The notes under the pieces were generated by a model that made no database searches, had not been told where the DNA came from, and saw nothing but the letters and a program-made list of their open reading frames with translations. A stretch of DNA of 64,000 bases from Pseudomonas fluorescens. Its GTDB lineage: Bacteria > Pseudomonadota > Gammaproteobacteria > Pseudomonadales > Pseudomonadaceae. The position numbers were made by a program, and so were the translations under genes. Positions 26,973 to 35,565 of this stretch are shown here, one piece after another. The first letter of the stretch is position 1; each line of letters opens with the position of its first letter. The stretch covers positions 2,108,001 to 2,172,000 of the forward strand of contig NZ_LT907842.1 of NCBI RefSeq assembly GCF_900215245.1. The letters are read 5' to 3'.

Positions 26973-28867
26973 GGCTTGATCGCTCCCTGACAGACATGCT
27001 CAATCGCTTTGCGGAGATAGTCAGGTACTTCGCACTTTGGCGTGCTGGCAATCTGTTCAGCCAAAGCCTGGGCAAACCGCCCCTTTTGCAGATTACCGCT
27101 ACTCGCTTTACGCTCGAACATGCCACAAAACAGCGCCTTTGCCTTCGCAGTGTTGTCTGGCTGAGCATCGACGATCTTGCGTAGCGCTGCCGAAATGATC
27201 GGATGAGGGTCAGCCAAGGCCTTGAGCATCGAGTCGCGGTTCGCCTCAAGCAATGCAAGGTCGTATTCCAGCGTTTTCAAACCGTGGAACACTTTGACGA
27301 AAGCGTCTTCCGACTCCTTCATCTTGACGGTGTTGCTCGATAGCCTCACTTCATCTCCCAGCGACGGATAGACTTCTTTCCGTTTTAGCTTCTTCTTTTT
27401 CTTGGCAGGCTCAGCTAACGGATCATCCGCGTCAGGACCATCGACGACAGGGGCATCCGTTTCTTCGAGATACGCAGCCTCGGCGAGAATGTCTTCGATG
27501 TCGCCTGCATCCAGCGCTCCTTCCGCAAGCTCGTTGGCCTCTTCCTCCTCGAAAGGATCGGCGTCGGTTACGACGGCAACCGGGATCCGAAGTCCGTTTT
27601 CACCGAACAAGGGTAGGAAAGAATCGAAATTGAGTCCTTCGACACTGATCAGGCTAACCCCGAACTCTCGCAGGTCCAGCCCCATGAGCGTTGCCAGAGC
27701 ATCGACGAGCATGAGCTCGGCGGCGCCTTCCACAAATATTACCCGGCGAGCAAAAAAAAGTTCGGCTCGGGTTACGTCCAGATAGCGCTCCAGCTTTTCG
27801 CGTTTGCCCTTACCGAACTTGATGTCGCGCGGGAAGAAGGTCTCTACGCCGGCATCGTCGTTCTCAACCAAACACACCAGGGATTCGAGCTTGGAGTTGC
27901 TGGCAAAATTAGGGGAGTGACTAGTGACGAACAACTGCACCGCCTTTTCACCTTCGCTCGTTGGCACGCCTGCGAGGTAGCGCAACAACACGCGCTGCAG
28001 CTGAGGATGCAAATGGGCTTCCGGCTCTTCAACAATCAAGCTGCGATACGCGGCGTCCGGATTCTTGGCCAGCTCGCTTAGCACTACCGCCATGAAAATC
28101 AGGTTGTTGAAACCCAGGCCATTCTGCTCAATGTCCATTGCTTGAGCCGTGAGGGAGAGCCGAGCAGATAAACGTTGAAAGTCCGTCGCGCTAAGCCCAA
28201 CAGCGAGTGTCTGTGCCAATTGATCGCCCATCATCAGGCCGTGTCGGGACGAAATCGCGGTATGGGTGTTCTGGATCGCTTCGGTCTGTTGGAGCTTTTC
28301 GTCCAGTTCCTTCAATGCTTGGTTAATCGCGTCACGGCCAGGTTCATCCGTGAGCAAGTGAAGCAGGTGTGCCAGCTGGCTGTTGCGGCTGGGTCGAAGT
28401 CCCTGAGCGGCATCTCGTAGGGGTTGGAGATAAACGCCCCTAAGGTTTTCCATCATGTCTGAGGTAAGCGCCACATCTTGATGATCGCCACACCAACGCT
28501 TGACCCTGAAGCGTCCTGTCTGATCTGCGTCGGTATATCGGACGTGGATATGGGCGTCCATGGTCTCATCAGCAGCGGGCTTGAGCGCAGCGATAAAGTC
28601 CGCTTCATCATCGTGGCTTAAATCACGAAAGACAAAATGGAAGGAAATGTCACCACCCGGCTCGCCCTCAAGCGGACGGTGCCGGTCGGCGATATCAAGG
28701 CGGGGATACGGTTCGTCATGACCGGCGAGAAGGGTCCGAAGCGCATCCACTACAGCGCTTTTGCCAACATTGTTTGGACCTACCAGCACATTCAATCCAG
28801 GCTGAAATTTCAGCTTGGCGTCACGTAGCTTGCGGAAATTCTTAATAGTCAGCTCAGCGAGGTACAT
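26969..28867 (-). CDS. gajA: Gabija protein GajA, OLD-family ATPase/TOPRIM nuclease
   Basis: The ORF opens at 28879, but GGAG 6 bases before the ATG at 28867 and the typical beginning MYLAELTIKNFRKL favour the latter (632 residues). ABC-type ATPase: Walker A GPNNVGKS (about residues 30-37) and Walker B/D-loop LIVEEPEAHLHPQ. TOPRIM nuclease: FVEGAAE (E380, E384 from this start) and VVTDADP (D435, D437). GajA is a nicking endonuclease held off by nucleotides until phage replication depletes them. A class 2 OLD gene overlapping a UvrD-like helicase is the definition of Gabija. A stretch of about 45 acidic residues followed by KKKKKLKRK (about residues 440-497) interrupts the TOPRIM domain and is longer than I expect. 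Confidence 0.93.
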   Translation of the reverse strand: MYLAELTIKNFRKLRDAKLKFQPGLNVLVGPNNVGKSAVVDALRTLLAGHDEPYPRLDIADRHRPLEGEPGGDISFHFVFRDLSHDDEADFIAALKPAADETMDAHIHVRYTDADQTGRFRVKRWCGDHQDVALTSDMMENLRGVYLQPLRDAAQGLRPSRNSQLAHLLHLLTDEPGRDAINQALKELDEKLQQTEAIQNTHTAISSRHGLMMGDQLAQTLAVGLSATDFQRLSARLSLTAQAMDIEQNGLGFNNLIFMAVVLSELAKNPDAAYRSLIVEEPEAHLHPQLQRVLLRYLAGVPTSEGEKAVQLFVTSHSPNFASNSKLESLVCLVENDDAGVETFFPRDIKFGKGKREKLERYLDVTRAELFFARRVIFVEGAAELMLVDALATLMGLDLREFGVSLISVEGLNFDSFLPLFGENGLRIPVAVVTDADPFEEEEANELAEGALDAGDIEDILAEAAYLEETDAPVVDGPDADDPLAEPAKKKKKLKRKEVYPSLGDEVRLSSNTVKMKESEDAFVKVFHGLKTLEYDLALLEANRDSMLKALADPHPIISAALRKIVDAQPDNTAKAKALFCGMFERKASSGNLQKGRFAQALAEQIASTPKCEVPDYLRKAIEHVCQGAIKP

Positions 28868-29309
28868 GAAAGTCTCCATCCGTGTTGTGCGGATAAGAGC
28901 CTATATGAGCTGAAGTGCGCAATAGGGCTTCCTCTCTACGACTTCCAAGGTCCGATATAGATGAAGGCGATCGTGCCCTAAGGCGCAAAAAAAGGATGCT
29001 ACCCCCACCTCGCATGCCCCTCTTCCCACACCCTACACCCAGCAGCACGGCGAGCACACTGAGTACGCCCAGCACAACTGAGCACCGAAAATAAAAAATA
29101 AAATCATGAAATTCATAAAGTTATAAATATTTTATGCGCGATATCGCGCAATTCGATTATCTGAACTAGCCTCATATCAGGAATTTGAGTGGTCTGTAAC
29201 GTTCATTCACGTGCATAGAAATGCGCGATATGAGCGTGTAATGACGGTTTGCCATCGTCAACAGATGCCCTGAAACTGGACTCAACAGAAAACAGATAAG
29301 GGCTGCACA
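28868..29309. promoter_or_regulatory. divergent promoter region with GCGCGATATCGCGC palindrome
   Basis: This 440-base gap lies between gajA (leftward) and the next gene (rightward). It holds an A+T-rich block (29090-29135) followed by the perfect 16-bp palindrome TGCGCGATATCGCGCA at 29135-29150. A half site, TGCGCGATAT, is repeated at 29222-29231. A palindrome plus half site next to an A+T-rich promoter is what an operator looks like; the binding protein is unknown. Confidence 0.5.
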
Positions 29310-29978
29310 ATGGCCAACGCAAAACAGTCAGTAAAACGCCGCTTAACGATGGCGGAACGTGCCCAGCAACTGATGCTGGTCCACTTTCCCAACATTCCCG
29401 ATGCGTTGAAATGGACGCGAAAAACCCACGACGGCTTTAGCACGATTCCACGAACCCTGCCCATTGCCATGCAGATTATTGACGCCGACTCGAAGGGGCA
29501 GCCTGCCGGGCACGTGCTGTTTTGCCTATGGGCGCGTATGCCCGATCATCCGGTCATAACGATCGAGAACCCCAGCACGTTTGCGGCTGAAGCCGGGTTT
29601 CTCGGGGAACGGGCCGTGGACACCTGGCGTCGCCGGATGAAGAAGCTCCGGGAGCTAAACTTCATCATGACCAAGCCTGGCGCATCCGGTGAATTTCATT
29701 ACGTGATGCTCACTAATCCTAACGCTGCGGTCGAGTGGATGCGCGGCCACGGCAAGGTTCAGGATGGCCTTTATAGCCGCTTCATCGAGCGACTTCCTGA
29801 GATCGGTGCCTATGGCGACATAGAAGCGCTCCATGCCTATTGGGCTGCGCTCAAAGAAGCGGAAAGGGTGGCTGCTGAAGTTGCTAAGCAGGCATCGAGC
29901 CCCTCCGTATTGGACGAGCCGGCACCCGCTCCACCAACCAAACCAAAGCGGACCAGGAGGACGAATGCTAATGCGTAG
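29310..29978 (+). CDS. uncharacterised DNA-binding-like protein
   Basis: This 222-residue protein has a basic N-terminus, then a region (residues about 25-125, ending WRRRMKKLRELNFIMTKPGASGEFHYVML) whose helix-helix-hairpin order is compatible with a winged-helix domain. A helical part and an Ala/Pro/Lys-rich tail (PKRTRRTNANA) follow. Proteins of this look occur on plasmids and integrative elements, but I cannot name a family. AAGGG lies upstream of the ATG. The last 24 bases of the gene are part of a unit repeated in tandem just downstream. It could bind the palindrome in front of it; that is inference. Confidence 0.6.
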   Translation: MANAKQSVKRRLTMAERAQQLMLVHFPNIPDALKWTRKTHDGFSTIPRTLPIAMQIIDADSKGQPAGHVLFCLWARMPDHPVITIENPSTFAAEAGFLGERAVDTWRRRMKKLRELNFIMTKPGASGEFHYVMLTNPNAAVEWMRGHGKVQDGLYSRFIERLPEIGAYGDIEALHAYWAALKEAERVAAEVAKQASSPSVLDEPAPAPPTKPKRTRRTNANA

Positions 29979-30254
29979 GAGAGAACGGGGCGCTAAGTGC
30001 TAATCACCCACCTCGGCGCCCTCAAAAATAAAGTCCTGGACTAACTGAGGGTCGAATCTGACTGGTCAGGGATGTGGTGGTGCAACGCTTAGCTGATCGA
30101 TACAACCTAGAGGAGGCCGAAAATGCAGTTACTAAGGAGAAGAGTCGCGGGCGCCGAGTGCCAATCCACCCACCTCGGCGCCCTCAAAAATAAAGCCCTG
30201 GACCAGCTGAGGGTCGAGTCTTGACTGGTCAGGGCTGTGGTGGTGCAAGGTTAG
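29955..30254 (+). repeat. tandem pair of about 140-bp structured repeats
   Basis: Copy 1 (29955-30092) starts inside the 3' end of the preceding gene. Copy 2 (30111-30254) follows after 18 bases and is highly similar throughout (cacccacctcggcgccctc and tgagggtcga are shared). Copy 2 folds into two hairpins: GGGCGCCGAG/CTCGGCGCCC (30149-30183) and GCCCTG-ACCAG/CTGGTCAGGGC (30195-30235, one bulge). The same arms are partly degraded in copy 1. The arrangement could be a non-coding RNA, a doubled terminator or a duplicated binding region. The remainder of the gap up to 30514 shows nothing else. Confidence 0.65.
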
Positions 30255-30514
30255 GGGGGACTAGACGTCGCAAGGAGTCTAGCACCCCTTTTATCTTTTC
30301 AGAGCGGGGAGAAGGCCTTTGAACTCTCACAGACTGAATCGCCACTGACTTCCTAGACACATCCCGAGCGCCAAAGTCAGGACTGGAAGTATCTAGAAAT
30401 CACTTACGATTTAGACTGCACAATGAAATTGTCATTATCGGGATCCAATCGGAGTAGGATGGATTTTGGTGGCAACTGGCCACCTACTTCCGACATGTCT
30501 GCCAAGGAGGCGTA

Positions 30515-31540
30515 ATGGGCCAATACTCGAATCACCCTCGATACATCCCGGTTATCAAATGGCAAAAATACGAGCAACTCGCGCTTAATAAGATCGATGC
30601 GGCCTTGTTGCCGCGGGTGAAGCCGTGCATCGAGGTCCGTACGAGCGATCAGCACACGAATCTCGTGAAGAACCTACATACAATCTGGCCGCATGAAACG
30701 TACGTGGATTACTCCAATCCTAGTGGCGATCTGACTGCTCCGCGTCAAGCTGAGCTGATGGCCTTTCTCCAAGTTGCTGCAGCTACGCAGCTGCCGGTGT
30801 CCCCGGTTATCAGTCCAGCGTACCTCGCAGGTCTAGGGGCTCCGTTTCTGCAGGCCACGGCCGCTTTACCATCGGTAGCCATTCGTATTCGCCTGAGTTC
30901 TTTTCAGTTGAACCCGCAGTTGTTTCAACTGGTGACCGGTAGCTTGGCGATCCTCAAGGCGGCAGGGAGTAACGCTGAGCTATTTGTTGATCTCGGGGTC
31001 AGCCCTAAGGGCTGGGCTCCTGCTGACGTCCAGGCTTTCGGGGTGACCGTGCAATTGTTGTCCGGGATTGGGTATTCCAGCGTCCATTTGATTTCCGGCG
31101 CCTTCCCCGCAAGCCTCGCATCCGTAAAAACGGGATCCGGGAAATTCGATCGAAACGACTGGAAGTTTTGGGAGGCGCTCTCCGCCAGCGTGCCTGCGCT
31201 CAAGATCGGATACGGAGATTACGGCACGCTGTCACCGGAATGGTCCGAGCAGATTTTGGAGCGGCGGAGCAACAGTATTGCGATTCGCTATACGCGAGAT
31301 GACAACTGGCTGATTCTGCGTGCCGCAGGAAAGACTGCTCCTGACTCTGTGGCTCTCTCCCAGATCTTGGTGAACAACTATCCCGATTTCAAAGGCAAAG
31401 GGTATTCGTTCGGAGATGACCTACTTGAGCAACGCGCGGATCCGAATGTTGCGCTTAAGCTGAAGAAGTGTGGCCATTACCACATCACGGAAGCCTGGAG
31501 TCACCACATCGCGTATGTGCTCAAAGAGCAGTATCGGTAA
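30515..31540 (+). CDS. beta-family protein (T4 Beta-like)
   Basis: This 341-residue protein opens with YIPVIKWQKYEQLAL, the hallmark of the Beta protein family named after a phage T4 protein (PF14350-type). The fold looks like a TIM-barrel, with repeated strand-helix units and GYGDYGTLSPEW near residue 235. AGGAGG lies 5 bases before the ATG. The gene overlaps the convergent sce7726-type gene by 20 bases at the stops. Beta-family and sce7726-family genes are repeatedly found side by side in mobile islands, so they probably form a two-part system; the biochemical role is not known. Confidence 0.8.
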   Translation: MGQYSNHPRYIPVIKWQKYEQLALNKIDAALLPRVKPCIEVRTSDQHTNLVKNLHTIWPHETYVDYSNPSGDLTAPRQAELMAFLQVAAATQLPVSPVISPAYLAGLGAPFLQATAALPSVAIRIRLSSFQLNPQLFQLVTGSLAILKAAGSNAELFVDLGVSPKGWAPADVQAFGVTVQLLSGIGYSSVHLISGAFPASLASVKTGSGKFDRNDWKFWEALSASVPALKIGYGDYGTLSPEWSEQILERRSNSIAIRYTRDDNWLILRAAGKTAPDSVALSQILVNNYPDFKGKGYSFGDDLLEQRADPNVALKLKKCGHYHITEAWSHHIAYVLKEQYR

Positions 31541-32084
31541 ATCCGGCAGCTCTTTCGACCATCGCCTGCTTTACCCTCTCTCGGAGTCGCTTGATTGGCA
31601 CCAGCTCAGCGACCTTGGCCTGAATCACGTAGAGGCTTTTACTCTTAAAGCCTCGCGTGATGCCTTCCTCGGCAAGAATCCTGAGCGCCTCTTCGCGCTT
31701 AAGCAAAGTGACTAGAACCTCTGGCTCATGGGTCTTGTTCTGCTTGGCTTTCCGAACCTGGCGCAGAGCGCGCCCCGATTCTTTGGGAACGACGATAACG
31801 CCCCACCATAGTGGGAGCATCGGCATCGCCTTAACCAAGTGACATTCGGCCGTGACCAGAGTCACTTGGTCGAACGCCCTGCCGTAGCGCGACCCTTGTC
31901 CGATGAGACGTTTAAGAGAGTCGCCTTCGCTCTTGATCTCATAGCAATGCATGTCCGAAACCTGAACGAGGTCAGCCCGAATCTCACCGCCGTTGATTTC
32001 CACCTCTTCGAGAAAATGCAGAGGCACAGATGCCGCCCGGGAAAGGTGATCGGTGAGAGCCAGCTTGATTTCGGTTTCGCGCAT
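31521..32084 (-). CDS. sce7726-family protein
   Basis: This 187-residue protein begins MRETEIKLALTDHL and has RADLVQVSDMHCYEIKSEGDSLKRLIGQGSRY (cut here into motifs RADLV and YEIKSEGD), then a strand pair VTLVTAECHL and WWGVIVV. D..(E)xK in RADLV..YEIK fits a PD-(D/E)XK-like core, which is typical of the sce7726 family, named after a Sorangium gene. It is encoded tail to tail with the beta-family gene, with overlapping stops. A nuclease function is inferred from the motif only. Confidence 0.8.
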   Translation of the reverse strand: MRETEIKLALTDHLSRAASVPLHFLEEVEINGGEIRADLVQVSDMHCYEIKSEGDSLKRLIGQGSRYGRAFDQVTLVTAECHLVKAMPMLPLWWGVIVVPKESGRALRQVRKAKQNKTHEPEVLVTLLKREEALRILAEEGITRGFKSKSLYVIQAKVAELVPIKRLRERVKQAMVERAAGFTDTAL

Positions 32085-32575
32085 ACCTAATCCTTAGAAA
32101 ACGCGCAATGATGCCCTATTTGATGCCTTGCTGCGTCGAGCTTCCGACAATGTGTCGAGCCCGTTTACGAAAGCCTCTGCAATCACGCCATATTTGGTGC
32201 GTAAATTTACATAGCCCTACCCGCCAGATTACTTCAGAACTGCGGACCTATTTCTGAGACGGGCCTGGAAACCCGAGCATCCATCGCAAAGGTCAATCGG
32301 ATCAACCAGTCTTAGGTGTATCGAAATCTCTTTTGTGAGCCCGAGCGATTGAGTAGAACACTTCAGTCTCTACGTAAATATGCAGATCTGGACCTAGGGT
32401 TGCCAATAGCAGTTGTACCAGATTCCTGCGGTTGCATCGTGTTGATGGATGCAATCAGCGAGATCAGAGGGCTGAAGCAAAGACCACGCAAAGCGTCTGG
32501 CTGATCTACTTTTTGCGCATGACCGCGCTACCGTGGGAAGATAGCACTTCGGAGGCGCGTTAGAGGAGGTTGCAT
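32085..32575. other. intergenic region, no firm gene
   Basis: These 490 bases lie between divergent genes. A 62-codon ORF starting with GTG at 32316 (VYRNLFCEPERLSRTLQSL ...) reads somewhat like protein but lacks a ribosome site, so it is mentioned and not called. No repeat or clear operator was found. Confidence 0.35.
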
Positions 32576-33613
32576 ATGCAAGACGCAAAAGCTCTCATAA
32601 CCGTTAAATCCGCTTACGGAAGCCTGCAGGCTGCCGGCTTCCCCAAGTCCTTCGTGGACCGGATGCTGCCCGAGTGGTGGGACAATAGCCTGCTGAAAAC
32701 CAGCGCCGGTGCTCTCCAGTTCGCCCTCATTTTGAAGCAACGCTTAGGGTTGGACATCTTCTTTGGTCAAGACGGCCAATTAGCAATAAACACCCAGGCA
32801 CCTCAGGCAAGCTTCAAGCATCGATCAGACACCTCCGCTGACGAGCTCAACGTCTCCGCAGCGCTTGGTATTGCATTAGCGCGCATTGCCGTCCGGGCGA
32901 CGCGGAATCAGTATATTGAGCTACCTCGTGATCCTCGGGCCATCTATGCCATGGCTCGCGACACGTGCGGCAGCGCCAACATGGGGTTTGAGGGATTACT
33001 CAATCTCTGCTGGGCTCACGGCATACCCGTATTATTCCTCAAAGATTTGCCCAAAAAGACCAAGCGTATGGCGGGGATGGCCGCTATTGTTGGTGGCCGT
33101 CCAGCCATCTTGCTGGGGTACGACTACGCGCAGCATACCAAACAACTTTTTGTCCTTGCTCACGAGCTTGCCCACATCGTGTGTGGACATGTGGGGGACA
33201 ACGGCGCACTGATCGATGAGGAAATCACGCAGGTCGTCGTTGGTCTGGAAGGGCGCGCTCAATCTCAGCGTGATGCACAAGAAAGCGAAGCAGACGATCT
33301 CGCCCTCTTGATGATCCGCAACGGCAATATGGATGTGGTGAATCAGTTTTCTCGAGCGTCCTCTGCAGTTGCTCTAGCAGCTCAGGCGATTGCTTTAGGC
33401 AAAAATACTGGCATCGATCAGGGCCATCTCATTTTATCCTACGCAAAACTGCATGATGACTGGATGAGGGCAAACCAGGCACTGAACTTCATCGAACAGC
33501 GCGTCGATGCTGTCGCATTGGTGAAGGAAAAATTCATCGCCAACGTGGATCTTGACTCAATCAGTAATGAAAGTGCACAGCACTTGCTGACGATGCAGGG
33601 CTTTCAAGGATGA
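32576..33613 (+). CDS. ImmA/IrrE-type zinc metallopeptidase
   Basis: The ORF can open at a TTG (32570), but AGGAGG at 32563-32568 serves the ATG at 32576 (345 residues). The central domain has HELAH (H196, E197, H200) with LAHIVCGHV after it and ESEADDLALLM about 45 residues downstream, giving the zinc ligands of the DUF955/ImmA-IrrE family. This family cleaves repressors or antitoxins. The N-terminal 60 residues are helical and could replace the usual HTH domain. The stop TGA is followed at once by the next gene, so translation is coupled. Such proteases paired with a small PIN or DUF4411-type gene form toxin-antitoxin-like modules. Confidence 0.82.
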   Translation: MQDAKALITVKSAYGSLQAAGFPKSFVDRMLPEWWDNSLLKTSAGALQFALILKQRLGLDIFFGQDGQLAINTQAPQASFKHRSDTSADELNVSAALGIALARIAVRATRNQYIELPRDPRAIYAMARDTCGSANMGFEGLLNLCWAHGIPVLFLKDLPKKTKRMAGMAAIVGGRPAILLGYDYAQHTKQLFVLAHELAHIVCGHVGDNGALIDEEITQVVVGLEGRAQSQRDAQESEADDLALLMIRNGNMDVVNQFSRASSAVALAAQAIALGKNTGIDQGHLILSYAKLHDDWMRANQALNFIEQRVDAVALVKEKFIANVDLDSISNESAQHLLTMQGFQG

Positions 33614-33619
33614 TTGCAT

Positions 33620-34243
33620 TTGTACCTGCTCGATAGCGATGCCGCCCGCAAGCTTTGCCAGTACGAGCTGATTGAAGAGCTGATCGTATTGCTAGGGTGC
33701 GCCATGACAGATGTGGCAGTGCTTCCTCAACTGAAGTTTCAATTGTGGCTTACCAATGACGCCAAGGCACTGGAAAAACTGGGTACGGCGAATGCTGTGG
33801 ATCTAGCAAGGCGGCTAGTTTCGTCAGCTCAAGAAGTTGAAGTCTCTGCCACGGGTGCCAACCCGCTGCTTGAACTGAATCGTCCTGATATCGACAGCGG
33901 CGAGGCTACGCTGTTTGCGGCGCTCGGTGAGCGCTCGGATTCGTCCCTGGTCAGTGGCGACAAAAGAGCGTTCATTGCGCTATCGAAGGTGGATGGTATA
34001 CCGCTGATCGATGGGTTGTGGGCGAGGATGTTATGCCTTGAAGAGGCTTTGTTGTGGCTAGCAAGCGATGGTGATTTTCCTACTGTATCGGAGAGAGTTC
34101 GCAATCGAGCGGATGTCGACACATCCATCGGAATCTCATTTGGTCGAAGCGCTCCAGCGGCAAAGCATGCCGTGATAGATGCTCTGCAAAGCTATATAGA
34201 TCACCTAAGACAACAGACAAACGGGAAATACATTCCTCGGTAA
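33620..34243 (+). CDS. PIN-like domain protein, partner of the metallopeptidase
   Basis: TTGs at 33614 and 33620 are possible starts; AAGGA inside the end of the previous gene is 8 bases from 33620, which I prefer (207 residues). The protein opens YLLDSDAARKLC and later shows DIDSGEATL (around residue 92) and LVSGDKRAF (around residue 112). Asp, Glu and Asp in these positions are the acidic residues of the PIN nuclease fold. PIN toxins are usually about 130-150 residues, so the C-terminal 70 residues are extra. It is co-translated with the ImmA/IrrE-type gene. An RNase toxin role is likely but inferred. Confidence 0.65.
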   Translation: MYLLDSDAARKLCQYELIEELIVLLGCAMTDVAVLPQLKFQLWLTNDAKALEKLGTANAVDLARRLVSSAQEVEVSATGANPLLELNRPDIDSGEATLFAALGERSDSSLVSGDKRAFIALSKVDGIPLIDGLWARMLCLEEALLWLASDGDFPTVSERVRNRADVDTSIGISFGRSAPAAKHAVIDALQSYIDHLRQQTNGKYIPR

Positions 34244-34328
34244 ATCATTGGCTCGGAGGCCTGAGTCAGCAGCCTGGAAGCCTATTGCGTTTGTGCGAAT
34301 GCAACCTATCGATATTCTCGTCCGAGCA

Positions 34329-35087
34329 TCATTCGATGCCTACCGATCGGAGCAAGGTCTGCAACACTTCTCCTGCGCTCCCCAGCAGCATAATCTCATT
34401 CGCTCCGCATGACCCCACGTCCTCAAGATTGACATGAATCACCGTGGCTCCCGCTGCTAGGGCCATGTCTGGAATATCTGCAGCGGGCATGACCACACCG
34501 GAGGTGCCAACTGAAATTAGCAACTCACAGTTTCTCACAAGCCTCACGGCCGATCGCCAAGCATCCTCAGGCAAGTTCTCCTTGAACCACACCACCCCCG
34601 GTTGAAGTCTACCGTTACAGCGGGTGCATCGGGGAGGCTTGATTAGATTCCCTTCATCAGCGATCTGCAGCTTCTCAAGAGTCAATTCAACCGGGCGATG
34701 ACAAGCAAAGCATTTCACGCTCATTAAACTGCCGTGAAGGTGGACCACGCCCTTTGAGCCTGCTCGCTCGTGTAAGTCATCGATATTTTGAGTGACAACC
34801 GAGATGTCCCAGCCGGCTTTAGCCAGCCGAGTAATGGAACTGTGGGCTGAATTGGGTTCCGCTTGGCTAACCTGGCGCCGCCGCCAGAGATACCAGCCCC
34901 ATACGAGAGCAGGATTTTCACGGAAAGCATCAGCTGTTTCCAGACGGCGTGGGTCTTGCTTCTCCCAAAGCCCGGTGAGCTTGTCGCGGAACGTCGGTAT
35001 TCCGCTGTCTGCTGAAATACCTGCACCAGTGAAGAAAACAACCCTTTTAGAGGTGCGTAAAGCTTCGGCAGCTCGTTGCATACCCAT
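34329..35087 (-). CDS. Sir2-family NAD-dependent deacylase
   Basis: This 252-residue protein has FFTGAGISADSGIPTFRD (NAD binding), VVTQNIDDLHERAG, the catalytic His in VVHLHGSL, a zinc ribbon of CFAC and CTRC pairs, and SVGTSGVVMPAA. All residues of an active class III sirtuin are present, and length and layout match CobB-type deacylases. Here it stands as a single gene in a defence-rich element. Unlike Thoeris, DSR or SIR2-pAgo proteins, it has no fused or neighbouring partner domain. It may act as an ordinary protein deacylase carried as cargo. Confidence 0.92.
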   Translation of the reverse strand: MGMQRAAEALRTSKRVVFFTGAGISADSGIPTFRDKLTGLWEKQDPRRLETADAFRENPALVWGWYLWRRRQVSQAEPNSAHSSITRLAKAGWDISVVTQNIDDLHERAGSKGVVHLHGSLMSVKCFACHRPVELTLEKLQIADEGNLIKPPRCTRCNGRLQPGVVWFKENLPEDAWRSAVRLVRNCELLISVGTSGVVMPAADIPDMALAAGATVIHVNLEDVGSCGANEIMLLGSAGEVLQTLLRSVGIE

Positions 35088-35237
35088 TTGATGAAATCCT
35101 CGTCAACTGTAAATCTAACCCTCTACAGCCCCTCAGGCTACTACGACTGGGCGGTTCTGTAAGAACTGACCGATGGCAAAGCGGCCAGGCTTTGAGCCTC
35201 TAAACTTGAGATATGTGTTAACCGAGGCTTGGATGGG

Positions 35238-35543
35238 ATGAAAATCACTGGTCTTGTAGAAGTCGAAGCTGTGACCGACGTGCGTTGTGACGTATGCGAT
35301 TGCTCTACCCGTCTAGGAAGCGGCAACTTGGAGTATGGGAGTCTCCATGCGCATTGGGGCTATGGTGCCTTGCACGACGGTGAACGCTATGAGGTGCATC
35401 TCTGCGAAAACTGTTTTTTAGCTACCCTCGCTTACCTCAAGCAGGAGAGACGAACAGCGCACATGTTTGAGACTGACCCTAAAAGGCCGGGAGACGATTT
35501 CGGGCTGGCCGCAAAAGATGACTTTTTCCGTGAAAGTCACTGA
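35238..35543 (+). CDS. small CxxC zinc-ribbon-like protein
   Basis: The protein is 101 residues from the ATG at 35238; a TTG nine bases upstream is too close to the GAGG ribosome site. It contains CDVCDC near residue 19 and LCENCF near residue 57, with the conserved centre LHAHWGYGALHDGERYEVHLCE between them. This pattern occurs in a common family of unnamed proteins and probably forms a zinc ribbon. It lies between the Sir2 gene and the tail of tnsC, in the opposite direction to both. Function unknown. Confidence 0.75.
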   Translation: MKITGLVEVEAVTDVRCDVCDCSTRLGSGNLEYGSLHAHWGYGALHDGERYEVHLCENCFLATLAYLKQERRTAHMFETDPKRPGDDFGLAAKDDFFRESH

Positions 35544-35565
35544 CCGACACCGGTGATCAGGTCAT

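Noticed and set aside
32316..32504. 62-codon ORF before the metalloprotease gene
   Set aside because: GTG start with no ribosome site and no family resemblance; kept only as a remark for the intergenic region.
34329..35087. SIR2-based defence system such as Thoeris or DSR
   Set aside because: The protein is a plain CobB-size sirtuin without fused domain, and no TIR, HerA or Argonaute gene is adjacent.
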